Of a DNA stretch of 52,290 nt, positions 15,712 through 25,450 are shown piece by piece. Within the stretch, counting starts at the first letter, position 1. The number at the start of each line of letters is the position of its first letter. The notes below the pieces were generated by a model that was given only the letters and a program-made list of their open reading frames with translations, had not been told where the DNA came from and ran no database searches. The translations under genes were made by a program, and so were the position numbers. Origin of the DNA: CAVWDU01 sp963840725 (GTDB taxonomy: Bacteria; Pseudomonadota; Gammaproteobacteria; Pseudomonadales; Halieaceae); NCBI GenBank assembly GCA_963840725.1, contig CAWIZY010000006.1:1-52290 (forward strand), read 5' to 3'.

Positions 15712-18700
15712 ATGGCGGTAGCTCTACGTGTTCACTTACTGACCACTGCCACGCTGCTCGGCGCGCTGGTGCTTGGCTTTTCATTTACCAGCGTGGCGCA
15801 AACGCCGGTACCCGACGTCATTATCGACGACTTCGAGGATGGCGACACCTCGGACTGGGGTTTTTTTGGCGGCAATAACGCCGGCGGTGGCGGCGCTCCG
15901 CTCGGCGATCGCCCGCAAGAGGGGAGCTTCTACTTCAGCACCGGTTGGGGCGGTGAGGGAAGCGCCAGCGGTTTCTACGGCGGCGCCTTCAAAAATTTCG
16001 ACAATGCAGCGCAGCCCACGCCGCCTGCGGATCCCTGGTTCAACGTGTGGGTGCTCAACCAGAGCGATGCCACCGTGGACGGCTACACCCTGGAAATCAC
16101 CCTGCGAGAAGATGGCAACGGCGATGGCTGGACCAACGGCCTGGAGGACTCGATTCGCCTCGACGCCAGCTTCGTCAGCAGTGAATTCAACGACGAGTGG
16201 GTATTGGTCAGCGCGCCGCTCAGCAGCTTCATCGATCTCGGCACCGGCGGCAACGGCGTTTTTGACGGCACTCTCGACGAGGTCGTTATTGTCATCGCGG
16301 GCGTGACAGGCGGCAACCCCTCTACCGTGGAGGTCGACTTCGACCAGTTTTCCTTCACCAGTGGCGGCCCGCTGGTCGCTGATGACGACGATGTGCTCGT
16401 ATTTGACGATATGGAGCACGGCGACCCGTCGAACAACGGCTGGTTCTCCTTTGGCGGAGGCGTCGGCGGTGGCGGCATCGGCCCCAATAATACGGATCTG
16501 CCCTCGGAGAACGGCGGTGCGTTTTCCCTGGAAACCGGCTGGGGCTCCGGCGGCGTTGCCGGCTTCTTAGGTGGCTTCGGGCGCACCAAGCCCCTCGATG
16601 TGGATGGGCCGACGCACTTCAATTTCTGGATCAACCCGAATGCCAGTCAGGAATACACCCTGGAGATCAATCTGCAGGACGACGATAACGGCGACGGTGC
16701 TACAAACCCGGCCGATGACGATGAGTTCCAGTACAACTGCGTGGTCTCTGCCTCCGGGCCCTGCGCCGTCAGTGGCGGCGGCTGGCAGTTGGTCTCCATC
16801 CCTCTGGCTGATTTCTTCGACGACAATTCCTTCTTTACCGGCGGTAACGGGGTGCTGGACCCGGTCAGCGTCACCAACGGTGGCAACGGACAGCTGATCA
16901 ACGTGGTCTGGGCGGTGATCGGTACCGGCACGGATGTGAACTTCCGCACCGACTATTGGGTGTTCTCCAGCGGCTCGCTGGTGGAGCCGATTCAGGTGGT
17001 CGACGATTTTGAGGACGGCCTTCCCGAGGGCGTAGATGTCGACGGCAACTCCATCGGCTTCTATACCTTCAGCGACGGCAGCTTTATCTCGATCGCCACG
17101 ACCAACACACCGCCGGCACCGCGGCCGGACGCGCCGGGAGGCAACAACGTGCTGGACATGACCGGCGATGTGACGGGTTTTGCGGGCTTCATTCACGGCT
17201 TCGAAAACGGCGAGCTGGATACATGGGTGACCGGGGACTGGAGTACCTTCGCGGGATTCAGACTGTGGTTTTACGGTCAAAACACCGGCACCGCTATGTT
17301 TATCGACGTGCTGGACAATCGCAATCCCGGCTCCACCCGTGATGATGCCGAGCGTTATTCAGTGTCGTTTTTCGATGACTTCAGTGGCTGGCAGCTGCTC
17401 GAATTCCCGTTCGACCAGTTTGCCCGCAAGGAGATCGGCAACGGTGCGCCCAATGACGGCTTTGGCCGCTTAGAAGTTCACGGCTGGGCGCTGGGCGCCT
17501 TGAGCACAGGCGGCCGGCAGGTGACCTGGTATGTGGATCAAGTCGAGGTCTATGGCGCGGCCGAGATCCCGGAGCTGACGGTGAACTTCTCCCAGGGAGG
17601 ATACGGCTTCGAGGAGGGAACGATCGGCGATATCACGGTCAAGCTCAACCGGGCCATAAATTCTGACGATCCCGGCCAGGTGTCCGTGGACTATGCAACC
17701 AGTCCCGGCACGGCCGCACCGGGTCGCGATTATATTCCGACCTCGGGGACACTCACCTTTGTGAACGGTGGTCCGAGGGAGCTCAGCTTTCCCGTGGAAA
17801 CCATCGACGACAGCAAGTGGCAGGGTGGCCGCAGTTTCCTTGTGACGCTGTCAAACCCTGTTGATGTGGCCACCGCGCCGCAGACCGTGGTGTCTGCCTT
17901 TGTAGTGGACAATGATGAATTCGATCCGCTATTGCAGGACGACTTCGAGGGAGATCCCTACCTGTGGGAAGCCGGCGACAACGTTGCCCTGTCATACCTG
18001 GAGTTGGCGGCCGACGCACCCTGGGCGCTACCTGGGCAGGACGCTTTCGAAGGCGTGCTCCAGGTCGACAGCCCGCTAGGAGTCGATGCCGTCGTCCAGA
18101 ACCAATTGTGCAACAACCCTAACGGCAAGAAAAAGCTCGGCAAACAGGCCGTAGTCAACATTCTCACCACGGACACGTTCGACGCGCTCAGCATTGATCA
18201 TAAGACGGTGACTCTGGGCGATGCCAGCGAGCGGCATGTCGATAAAAAGACCGGGTTGCCCAGGCGTCACGAAGAGGACGTGGACAATGACGGCGATACC
18301 GACCTCGTCTTCCATTTCGAGAGAAGTGAGATCGGCGATTATTGCGATACTGGCGAGCCGCAGCTCATTGGTCAAACCTTTAGCGGTGAGGCTGTTACCG
18401 GGACGGATTCCGCCGTGACTTTCAGTCGGGATTTCCCGATCGGTACTGACTGGTCCGAAGGGGAGGCTTTGAGCTTCTGGTACTACGGCAGCGGCAGCGG
18501 CGCCGAGGTCAAGGTGACGCTCAAGGACAACCGCGCACCGGACCCTGGCCCCAGCGGCTGGAGCCTCGCGTGGGCTGATGAATTCAACGAGCCCGCGGGC
18601 ACGCCGCCCAAACCGGAGAATTGGAGCTACGAAATAGGAGACGGGACCATCAACGGCATCCCCGGTTGGGGTAACGAGGAGCTCCAGTACTACACCGACG

Positions 18701-20601
18701 ACCCGGAAAACGCCGCCACGGACGGCACTGGTAACATGGTGATTACGCTGCGCGAAGCAGGTGGGTCGCTGTCCTGTTACTACGGGCCTTGCGAGTACAC
18801 TTCGGCGCGATTGATTTCCCAGCACAAGGCCGAATTTGCCTACGGCCGCATTGAGTCGCGGATACGGGTACCTGACGGAGAGGCGGGCCTGTGGCCGGCG
18901 TTCTGGAGCCTTGGAACCGATATCGGCCTGGTGGGTTGGCCGCAGACCGGAGAAATTGACTTCATGGAGTATGTCTCCCGGCTGCCCAACGAGATCTTCG
19001 GCACCATACATGGTCCCGGTTATTCCGGTGGCCAGAGTTTCGCCGGCATCCTGGACTTCGGCGAGCCGACCTACAGCGACTATCGCACTTTCACCGTTGA
19101 GTGGGAGCCCGACCTGATCAGGTGGTATGTGGACGGTGTCATGTATCACGAGGCACAGCCTGGCTCTGTAGCGCCAAATCCATGGGTATTCAACGATCCG
19201 GTGTTCCTGCTGCTGAACATGGCGGTGGGCGGCAACTTCGGCGGCGACGTTGATCCGGATCTCCAGACCCCGCAGGAACTGGCGGTGGACTACGTCCGGG
19301 TTTTCCAGGCGCCGGATACCGCTGAGCGTTTCGAGACCTCCTTCGTCGACGATTTCGAGGGCTGGCACAAGGTCGAGCTACCATTCACTGCTTTTGTTCG
19401 CAGCGCGGAACAGCCCGCCGGTGCGCCGGATGACGGGTTGACCCTGAGCGATGTCTGGGGCTACGGCTTCGAGCTTACTGAAGGAGGCTCGGCGCTGCTG
19501 GATGAGGTGCGGGTCGAACTGCCGCCGCCGCTGCTGTCCATCACGGTGACCGACCTGAGCGACAGCGGCGAGGGCTCGCTGCGTGCGGCGATGGCGACGA
19601 TTGGCAGTGGGGGTGTGATCAGCTTTGATCCCGCTCTGACCGGCGGTGTAATCGGGCTGGCCTCCGGCCAACTGGTGGCCTCAAAAGACATGACCATCGA
19701 TGCCTCGGCGGCGCCGGGTTTGGTGGTCAGCGGCGGCAATGCTTCTCGCGTGTTGCAGGTGGATGGCGGCGTGACCATCAGCATGAATGACATCGCGATT
19801 GCCGACGGAGCTGGCGCACCCCAGGGTGGCGGTATTCTCAACCTGGGTACGCTTAACCTGGATCGGGTTGTGGTGATGGATAACGTCGAAACCAGTCTTG
19901 GGGCGAACTTCGCCTTCGGTGGGGGCGGTATTTACAATGGCGATGGTGCGACCCTCAACCTGACTGACAGCACTGTCACCAATAATGCCACGGTGGAACA
20001 GCCCGGCGGCGGGGTTTACGGCTTCTTCAACAGTACGGTTAACATCACCCGTAGCACGATCGATGGCAATGTCGGTGGCGACGTGGCGGGTGGATTGCGT
20101 ACACTGGGTAATCTCACCGTGGTCAACAGCACCATCAGCAACAATGTGTCTTCCGTGTGGCACGGCGGAGCGGCGTTTATCACGGATGGCACGGCAACGA
20201 TAGTCAATAGCACCATCACCGACAATCTCGCGCCGGGCGGAACTGCAGGCGGTTTGATGGTGGCGACCTTCGGAGCTCCGGTCACAGTGACAGTCACCAA
20301 CAGTATCGTTGCAAACAACGGTGACTATGACTGCCAGATCGAGGGCGGTGGGGCTGCGGTGCTGAATTCGGGTGGGAACAACGTATTCAGAGACGGATCA
20401 TGTAGCCCAGTTGGTTCGGACATCCAGGCTGATCCATTGGTAGGCCCGCTGCAGAATAATGGTGGCCCCACCCGGACGCGGGCGCTGCTGCTGGGCAGCC
20501 CGGCGATCGATGCCGCTAGTAACGCGGATTGTCCGGCGACGGATCAGCGTGGGATAACGAGAGACGCGGCCTGCGATGTGGGTGCCTTCGAGCTGGAATA
20601 G
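15712..20601 (+). CDS. Secreted multidomain GH16 beta-glucanase
   Basis: A 1,629-residue exported protein (signal MAVALRVHLLTTATLLGALV, cleavage near SVAQ). In order: three beta-sandwich domains starting with a DDFEDG/DDMEHG motif (about 36-222, 230-421, 427-616); a Calx-beta domain (623-733); a fourth sandwich domain (about 742-947) that is interrupted by a GH16 catalytic domain (about 949-1203) and resumes at 1204-1270; and a right-handed beta-helix domain (about 1277-1629) rich in NSTI/NNA turns and ending SPAIDAASNADCPATDQRG. The GH16 site is GEIDFMEYV with Glu1081, Asp1083 and Glu1086. Family members hydrolyse beta-1,3 or mixed glucans such as laminarin. The sandwich domains probably bind polysaccharide. 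It stands alone, without visible sugar-transport genes. Confidence 0.9.
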   Translation: MAVALRVHLLTTATLLGALVLGFSFTSVAQTPVPDVIIDDFEDGDTSDWGFFGGNNAGGGGAPLGDRPQEGSFYFSTGWGGEGSASGFYGGAFKNFDNAAQPTPPADPWFNVWVLNQSDATVDGYTLEITLREDGNGDGWTNGLEDSIRLDASFVSSEFNDEWVLVSAPLSSFIDLGTGGNGVFDGTLDEVVIVIAGVTGGNPSTVEVDFDQFSFTSGGPLVADDDDVLVFDDMEHGDPSNNGWFSFGGGVGGGGIGPNNTDLPSENGGAFSLETGWGSGGVAGFLGGFGRTKPLDVDGPTHFNFWINPNASQEYTLEINLQDDDNGDGATNPADDDEFQYNCVVSASGPCAVSGGGWQLVSIPLADFFDDNSFFTGGNGVLDPVSVTNGGNGQLINVVWAVIGTGTDVNFRTDYWVFSSGSLVEPIQVVDDFEDGLPEGVDVDGNSIGFYTFSDGSFISIATTNTPPAPRPDAPGGNNVLDMTGDVTGFAGFIHGFENGELDTWVTGDWSTFAGFRLWFYGQNTGTAMFIDVLDNRNPGSTRDDAERYSVSFFDDFSGWQLLEFPFDQFARKEIGNGAPNDGFGRLEVHGWALGALSTGGRQVTWYVDQVEVYGAAEIPELTVNFSQGGYGFEEGTIGDITVKLNRAINSDDPGQVSVDYATSPGTAAPGRDYIPTSGTLTFVNGGPRELSFPVETIDDSKWQGGRSFLVTLSNPVDVATAPQTVVSAFVVDNDEFDPLLQDDFEGDPYLWEAGDNVALSYLELAADAPWALPGQDAFEGVLQVDSPLGVDAVVQNQLCNNPNGKKKLGKQAVVNILTTDTFDALSIDHKTVTLGDASERHVDKKTGLPRRHEEDVDNDGDTDLVFHFERSEIGDYCDTGEPQLIGQTFSGEAVTGTDSAVTFSRDFPIGTDWSEGEALSFWYYGSGSGAEVKVTLKDNRAPDPGPSGWSLAWADEFNEPAGTPPKPENWSYEIGDGTINGIPGWGNEELQYYTDDPENAATDGTGNMVITLREAGGSLSCYYGPCEYTSARLISQHKAEFAYGRIESRIRVPDGEAGLWPAFWSLGTDIGLVGWPQTGEIDFMEYVSRLPNEIFGTIHGPGYSGGQSFAGILDFGEPTYSDYRTFTVEWEPDLIRWYVDGVMYHEAQPGSVAPNPWVFNDPVFLLLNMAVGGNFGGDVDPDLQTPQELAVDYVRVFQAPDTAERFETSFVDDFEGWHKVELPFTAFVRSAEQPAGAPDDGLTLSDVWGYGFELTEGGSALLDEVRVELPPPLLSITVTDLSDSGEGSLRAAMATIGSGGVISFDPALTGGVIGLASGQLVASKDMTIDASAAPGLVVSGGNASRVLQVDGGVTISMNDIAIADGAGAPQGGGILNLGTLNLDRVVVMDNVETSLGANFAFGGGGIYNGDGATLNLTDSTVTNNATVEQPGGGVYGFFNSTVNITRSTIDGNVGGDVAGGLRTLGNLTVVNSTISNNVSSVWHGGAAFITDGTATIVNSTITDNLAPGGTAGGLMVATFGAPVTVTVTNSIVANNGDYDCQIEGGGAAVLNSGGNNVFRDGSCSPVGSDIQADPLVGPLQNNGGPTRTRALLLGSPAIDAASNADCPATDQRGITRDAACDVGAFELE

Positions 20602-20840
20602 CGGTCCGTATTGGCTCGGGTCAGGGATGACCCGGCACGGCAAATCCCTACCCGACGATGTTCATCACAGATTCGAGGCCTCCCCAAATGCGGGAAGTAT
20701 AAGAAGTATTAATGGGTTGTCGACAGTAATTGGTCGTCCAGAAAATGGTCGCGGCACCTGAGATCGCGGGCGCTCGTTCGCGCAGTGTCTGCGGTTAGTA
20801 CCCACGCAGCTGATCTTGTAGATCTTTTTCGCTCACCGTC
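20602..20840. other. Intergenic, probably lost 5' end of the amidohydrolase pseudogene
   Basis: No gene and no convincing terminator can be seen. The next frame begins mid-domain, so the N-terminal third of that gene was deleted from about here. Confidence 0.3.
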
Positions 20841-21675
20841 GTTGCCTGGCACCGAACAATCCCGTGGCCCTGTTTGACGAATCACATCACAGTCTTTGGG
20901 TGAATTTTGCCGCACTGAAGATGGCCGGTATCAGCGCCGAGACACCGAATCCGGACGGCGGTGTCATCGATCGGGACAGTAAAGGCGAAGCTACCGGCTT
21001 GCTGCGGGAAACCGCTATGGATTTGGTGCTGGATGTGATTCCTCCGCCTACTGCGGCGAAGCGGTACGTCAGGCGATAGACGCCGCGGCGAACGCCAGGG
21101 CGAGTAACGGTTGGGATGGTTCAGCGCACGACGTCTGCCACAACAGCTTTGTCAACCTGAACGACATTCCACGGGTGCGCGATCTAAACATGACTTGGGA
21201 GTTTTCTCCCTATATCTGCTTCTCCACCCCGATTTCAGAGCACGATATCAGCAAGGTGATCGGCGAGGAGCGGATGCGCCGCTGGATTCCAATCAAGGAC
21301 GCGCTGGACACGGGTGCGCGGGTGATAGCGGGCTCGGACTGGCCCGTCGTCCCGTCGGTAAACCCGTGGCTGGCGATTGAAACCATGGTCACGCGCCAGG
21401 TGCCGGGCGTTTGTGACAAGGAGCTGGGCGGCAGCCAGAAAATCACGCTGGAGCATGCTATGGATATCTATACCCTGAATGCGGCACAGTACATGGGTAT
21501 TCGCGACAAAGTCGGCAGTATCGAACCCGGCATGCACGCAGATTTGATTGTGTTGGAGTAAAGTCCGTTTGACGTTCCCATTACCGCGGTGCATAAAACT
21601 ACGGTCATGATGACTTTTATCGACGGCGAGAAAGTATTCGATTTAGCCGCGCCGCCGAGGCTGACCGCGAAGTAA
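20841..21675 (+). pseudogene. YtcJ-like amidohydrolase pseudogene
   Basis: The fragment starts mid-protein (NPVALFDESHHSLWVNFAAL, then GEATGLLRETAMDLVLDV), shifts frame near 21062, and continues as AVRQAIDAAANARASNGWDG, HNSFVNLNDIPRVRDLNMTW, ALDTGARVIAGSDWPV and LNAAQYMGIRDKVGSIEPG. These are the second half of amidohydrolase family 3 (YtcJ-like) enzymes. About 150-200 residues are missing at the frameshift. A TAA at 21559 interrupts the last part, since homologous sequence goes on in the same frame (DVPITAVHKTTVMMTFIDGE) to a second stop at 21675. The metal-binding HxH region upstream is gone. At least four lesions make it non-functional. Confidence 0.8.
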
Positions 21676-22179
21676 ACGCTAGTATCCCGACAAGTTCGAC
21701 CGCTACTGACACCTGAGGAAGTCCTGCTGAAATCACTGCAATGGAATGGGGACCTGATCTCAGGCAACGTTCGCTCAATGCTCCGGCGTATAAATTGCGA
21801 CTGAGGTTGCAATTTTTCGAACGAGGCTCCGAACCAAGCCATCCCGCAGCACCACATACGAAACGGGCCCCTGTGGGGCCCTTCTCATGTGTGGCGGTGG
21901 AGGCAGTGTGAACAGGAATTGTCTTCAGGAAATTCCCTGGAAACGGGAAATCTTCAGGGGTTTTTTCGATCTTCAGGGTATATTTTGCGCCCTGTTCCAC
22001 TTAAGCACCCTGGGCAGCTGAACAGGCACTCGGGGGATAGCTGGATAAGGGGGACAACAGGCAGGATGACCGCGCCATGATCCGGTACACACCAGCCCTG
22101 GCGCGAATTCCACCCCTGCACACCGTACGAGCAGGACAGAGAGTGGGGCTGTCTGGTCTACAGGATTTTGACCAGGCGC
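21676..22179. other. Intergenic region between convergent genes
   Basis: About 500 bases without a gene. Besides the hairpin at 21865-21881 it contains a run of short CTTCAGG repeats around 21923-21977 (TCTTCAGG at 21923, 21951 and 21970). No coding pattern is visible on either strand. Confidence 0.4.
21865..21885 (+). terminator. Putative intrinsic terminator
   Basis: Perfect GGGCCCC / GGGGCCC stem (21865-21871 and 21875-21881) with a TGT loop, followed by TTCTC. The U-tract is weak. It would end transcripts from the amidohydrolase pseudogene. Confidence 0.5.
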
Positions 22180-23631
22180 TTATTCAGGTAGAGGCGGTTT
22201 TTGATCGACGGGTATGGGAGACACATAGGGTTTGCCTCCTGTTTTCTCGCTGTGAAAAGCCTTTGCCTTTTCCAGTATTTCCGGCGAGGTAAGCAGGTCC
22301 ATGCCGGTAACAGCCAGAACCCTGGCTGCCACCTGGGCCGCCTTTGCCGAGCCCTCCAGGCCATGGCTGGCAGCCGTCGCCCAACTGTGCCAAGGCAGGT
22401 TGGTACCTGCCGAGGCTACCAGGAGTGACACAGTGGGCACTTTCCAGCTGATCTCGGCCACATCTGTGGAGCCACCTGTCCCCGTGCCTTGTCCGTCGGG
22501 CAACCGGGTTATCGTGGTATCAATGCCCACCGGCTCCCGGTCGAGAAAACTCTGCAATTTCCTGGCGAAGGCCTGGTCTGATTCTGAATAAGCGGGGGCC
22601 CCAATCAGCTCCAGGTTTCTCTGCGCCAATTCCTGGAGCGGCCTGTTCAGCAACATCTCGTGCACCCCGGTGATGAGACTCACTTTGTGTTCGGTTTGTG
22701 TTGCCATCGCGGCCGCCTCTGCAATCTGTAGCAGCCACTGGTAATTCTTTTCGACCCGCTCGCGGTCGTGGTCCCTGACGTAATACCAGGCCCGGGCATA
22801 AGCCGGAACGACGTTGGGGGCATCCCCACCATGAGTGGTGACACTGTGAATTCTGCCGGTCGGTTCAATGTGTTCACGCATCATGTTGACGGCAACGCTC
22901 ATCAACTCTACCGCATCGAGTGCGCTGCGCCCGTTCCAGGGATCCACCGCTCCATGTGAGGCCTTGCCGAAGAATTCAACGGTGAAGTTGTTCATGGCCT
23001 GACCACCATCGTTGGTGATTGCAGTTATCGTCAGAGGGTGCCAATCCAGCGCTGCATCGAGGTCATCAAAGAGACCGGCATTGACCATATATACTTTGCC
23101 GACCAGTGTTTCCTCAGCCGGTGAGCCGTATAGACGGACTGTGCCTTTCACGCGCTCTGCTTCCATGGCGCGTTTTATAGCCACGGCCGCGCCTACTGAT
23201 CCGGCTCCAAATAAGTTGTGCCCGCAGCCGTGGCCGTGGGGGTTGCCATCCTCACGCTCCTGTTTCTTGGGGACCGGGTCATTGCCGATGTTGGGCAGGG
23301 CGTCATACTCGGCGACGATCCCGATAATCGGCCGACCGCTGCCCCATTCTGCGGTAAATGCCGTGGGCATGCCGGCCACTCCTCGTTGCACCCGAAACCC
23401 CTCCCGCTCCAGGTAATCCGCGAGCAGCTCGGCGGATTGATGTTCCTCAAGAGCAATCTCTGAATACTCCCACAGCCGCATCGCCATGTCCTGGATATCC
23501 CCATCCAGAGCCTGTGCCTGTTTAAGTGCACCCTGGGCCGCGGGCGACACTCCGGATCCAGCCATCGTTAACGACGCCATGCACATGAATGCGCAGGTCC
23601 CGATCAATTGAATAAATTTCGTGATCATCAT
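22180..23631 (-). CDS. Exported M20-family amidohydrolase (AbgB-like)
   Basis: A 483-residue protein with a signal peptide (FIQLIGTCAFMCMASLTMAG). The M20D amidohydrolase fold is complete: PIIGIVAEYDALP, the metal-binding GNPHGHGCGHNLFGAG, GSPAEETLVGK with the catalytic and metal-binding glutamates, DWHPLTITAI with the bridging His, a dimerisation domain (FFGKASHGAVDPWNGRSALD), and the closing metal His in SHGLEGSAKAA. The sequence resembles AbgB (p-aminobenzoyl-glutamate hydrolase subunit) more than carboxypeptidases, so the substrate is probably an N-acyl amino acid or amide. AbgB is cytoplasmic, so export is unusual. It stands alone. Confidence 0.88.
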   Translation of the reverse strand: MMITKFIQLIGTCAFMCMASLTMAGSGVSPAAQGALKQAQALDGDIQDMAMRLWEYSEIALEEHQSAELLADYLEREGFRVQRGVAGMPTAFTAEWGSGRPIIGIVAEYDALPNIGNDPVPKKQEREDGNPHGHGCGHNLFGAGSVGAAVAIKRAMEAERVKGTVRLYGSPAEETLVGKVYMVNAGLFDDLDAALDWHPLTITAITNDGGQAMNNFTVEFFGKASHGAVDPWNGRSALDAVELMSVAVNMMREHIEPTGRIHSVTTHGGDAPNVVPAYARAWYYVRDHDRERVEKNYQWLLQIAEAAAMATQTEHKVSLITGVHEMLLNRPLQELAQRNLELIGAPAYSESDQAFARKLQSFLDREPVGIDTTITRLPDGQGTGTGGSTDVAEISWKVPTVSLLVASAGTNLPWHSWATAASHGLEGSAKAAQVAARVLAVTGMDLLTSPEILEKAKAFHSEKTGGKPYVSPIPVDQKPPLPE

Positions 23632-24180
23632 TATTGCGATTCCCTTGTCGATCCCCAGTGCGGCCCGTTTCAGCAGTCAGGAGTATAGGTCGGATAGCCG
23701 AGGTACCGTGAGCAGTTTTCCCGTTACGGTCGTTATTGAGGCTTCAACGCCCAGTCCTTAAGCAATATTTGGGGTCCGCAATATTTGGGGTCAGGGTAAA
23801 AACTCGTCATTTTTAACCCCCGGTCTCCTGCGGCAAATCGCGGCGCTACAATCTCGGTCAAGCTCTTTCTATCGCTTGAGGAAGATCGTCTTGGCCAGGC
23901 TGCCAAGATAGGCTCCAGCGGACCTGACCGGGCATATCAAACAGCGCGGTAATCGGCGCGTGCGTTCAGATTGGGTAATCGCTGCCTGGACCCGCTGTGG
24001 ACAATCAGTGACGGCATCGGCCCTGCCATGATGCGCCGGCCCAACGACTTTACCCTGGTGTAGTTGTGCCGGGATGCGGTCGACGTCGTCTGTTCGACTT
24101 GTCGATAGTTTAAGTCGCCGATAGCGGCTTGAAATACGATTGCAGGGGACAGGCCCTCCATGAAGAGAGCAGCGCCAGTA
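23632..24180. other. Gene-poor stretch with repeats
   Basis: It contains a two-copy 16 bp tandem repeat at 23762-23793 (units GCAATATTTGGGGTCC and GCAATATTTGGGGTCA) and directly after it one copy of a diverged repeat also seen near 26 kb. A 75-codon minus-strand frame (23937-24161) shows no family features. I see no functional gene. Confidence 0.45.
23788..23955. repeat. Diverged long repeat, copy A
   Basis: This segment aligns with 25917-26091 in the same orientation over about 170 bases, at roughly two-thirds identity by eye. Shared landmarks in order are GGTCAGGGTAAAAA / GGTCGCAGTAAAAA, a GCGGCAAATCGC / TCGGCGAATCGC block, CGCTTGAGGAAGATCGTCTT / CGCCTGCGGAAGAGCATCTT, and CAGCGCGGTAAT in both. 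On the minus strand both copies contain a DLPQAIE/ALPQAIE reading, so this could be the tail of a decayed gene family or an unknown mobile element. The element is not recognised. Confidence 0.5.
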
Positions 24181-24972
24181 TCAGATGGGAATGTCTGCGA
24201 TGTAGCTGGCTACGTATTCCTGCACACGCGCTTCGACCACCGCACTGACGTTGTCGAATATGCCCTCGTTGATACGCAACTGTGCGCCAAAGTGGTTGAG
24301 GGTCGCCCCGGACGATGAAATTTTGAAGAAGAGCACTTGCGTTACTGAACGGCTGGCATCAAGTTCAAAACACCCGACGGATACGCGTGGCCGGCCATCA
24401 AGATCAATGGCTGCACTGCTCAGCTGAAACTGATTGGCAGAGGCCCGCTGACTTTCGCGATCAAACAGCGTGATCCACGGTGAGTCCTTGTCCATCTCCG
24501 ATAGTCCTTTCAGTATGGCGGTGATGACCGTGGTGGCGGCCACGGCAGTACCCATTACCGAGGTCAACACGGGCAGAATGGCCTCGTGCACTTCGGTTGA
24601 ATCGCCATCTACCCGTCGCTTCGACTCCTGCTTCGTCTCGACAATCCAGCCCACATTTGCCAACACCTCAAGATATCGCTCATACCAGGCCTTGTTATCG
24701 CCAGGATGCTGTTGCAGATGACGGTTGGCTGCAAGTTGAGCCAGCAGGAAGGAATTAGAGATTGAGGCGCGCAGATCGGGCTGAATATCCGGCGAGAATT
24801 CGGCAATCTGGGAGCCTACCGCAATCGCCTGGCCGCCCCCTGCGCTGAAGTCAGGCTGCGGAAGCGATTGGCTTGCCCCACGAGTTTGGTACTCAACCGG
24901 AGGGGCGGGGAGCGATACACTCTGCAGGTAACCAGCCGCAGTCGTTACGTCATCTATCATAAGCCGTGTCAC
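24181..24972 (-). CDS. Hypothetical protein
   Basis: The frame is open back to 25074, but I prefer the GTG at 24972: an AGGAG sequence lies just upstream, and the residues before it are low-complexity. An ATG at 24960 is also possible. The 264-residue product has no signal peptide. It contains a helical middle part (FLLAQLAANRHLQQHPGDNK), a small hydrophobic patch (SVMGTAVAATTVITAILKGL) and a C-terminal beta-rich domain ending in a helix (VVEARVQEYVASYIADIPI). I recognise no family. The neighbours give no hint of function. Confidence 0.6.
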   Translation of the reverse strand: MTRLMIDDVTTAAGYLQSVSLPAPPVEYQTRGASQSLPQPDFSAGGGQAIAVGSQIAEFSPDIQPDLRASISNSFLLAQLAANRHLQQHPGDNKAWYERYLEVLANVGWIVETKQESKRRVDGDSTEVHEAILPVLTSVMGTAVAATTVITAILKGLSEMDKDSPWITLFDRESQRASANQFQLSSAAIDLDGRPRVSVGCFELDASRSVTQVLFFKISSSGATLNHFGAQLRINEGIFDNVSAVVEARVQEYVASYIADIPI

Positions 24973-25450
24973 TACATTCACTCCTGTTGCTGCGCAATTC
25001 GACCCAGGTTGATTTGCTCGCCGAGCACTCCCAACCGCCTCTCCAGGCAACACCGTGTAAACGGGAAAACACACAAAGAAGCGTAGACCAGACTATACAT
25101 CTCTTCAACCGGTCCGCCTTGACAGGCAGCATGCCCTTCGGCCGTCGACCCGAGACCGTTCGCTGTGGGCAGCATCGAGGAGACCCTGGAGCGTTTCACT
25201 CACATACGCCAGGTAGTACCTGCCAGGAACAGGCAGAATAAGCAGGACACCTACCTCGATCTTTAGCTGGCTCGATGCTTCCGAATCATGGTGGGTGTCC
25301 CGTTTAACGCCGCCGTTTAACGCCGTTTAACGTGGTGGGTGTCCCGTTTAACGTCCCGTTTAACGTCCTGACGCAGGGCACCGGGCGATGCATCCTGTCC
25401 GGCAAACCGTTAGAGTAGAGAAATCGTGAAAATTCTGAGGGTTTATATCC
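24973..25450. other. Intergenic region with GTTTAACG repeats
   Basis: About 480 bases between the divergent hypothetical and channel genes. The only clear structure is the repeat cluster at 25289-25366. Promoters for both flanking genes should lie here, but I cannot place them. Confidence 0.4.
25289..25366. repeat. Cluster of five CGTTTAACG units
   Basis: CGTTTAACG occurs at 25301, 25314, 25324, 25345 and 25358. A longer 21-base block (25289-25309) recurs at 25333-25353 with a 44-base period. The unit is nearly palindromic. It lies 85-160 bases upstream of the channel gene and could be a protein-binding array or a slippage product. Confidence 0.7.

Noticed and set aside
18076..19368. 430-codon open frame on the minus strand
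   Set aside because: It lies fully inside the GH16 gene, has no family features, and is the usual mirror of a GC-rich coding strand.
20709..20915. 68-codon minus-strand frame
   Set aside because: It overlaps the start of the amidohydrolase relic and shows no protein-like features.
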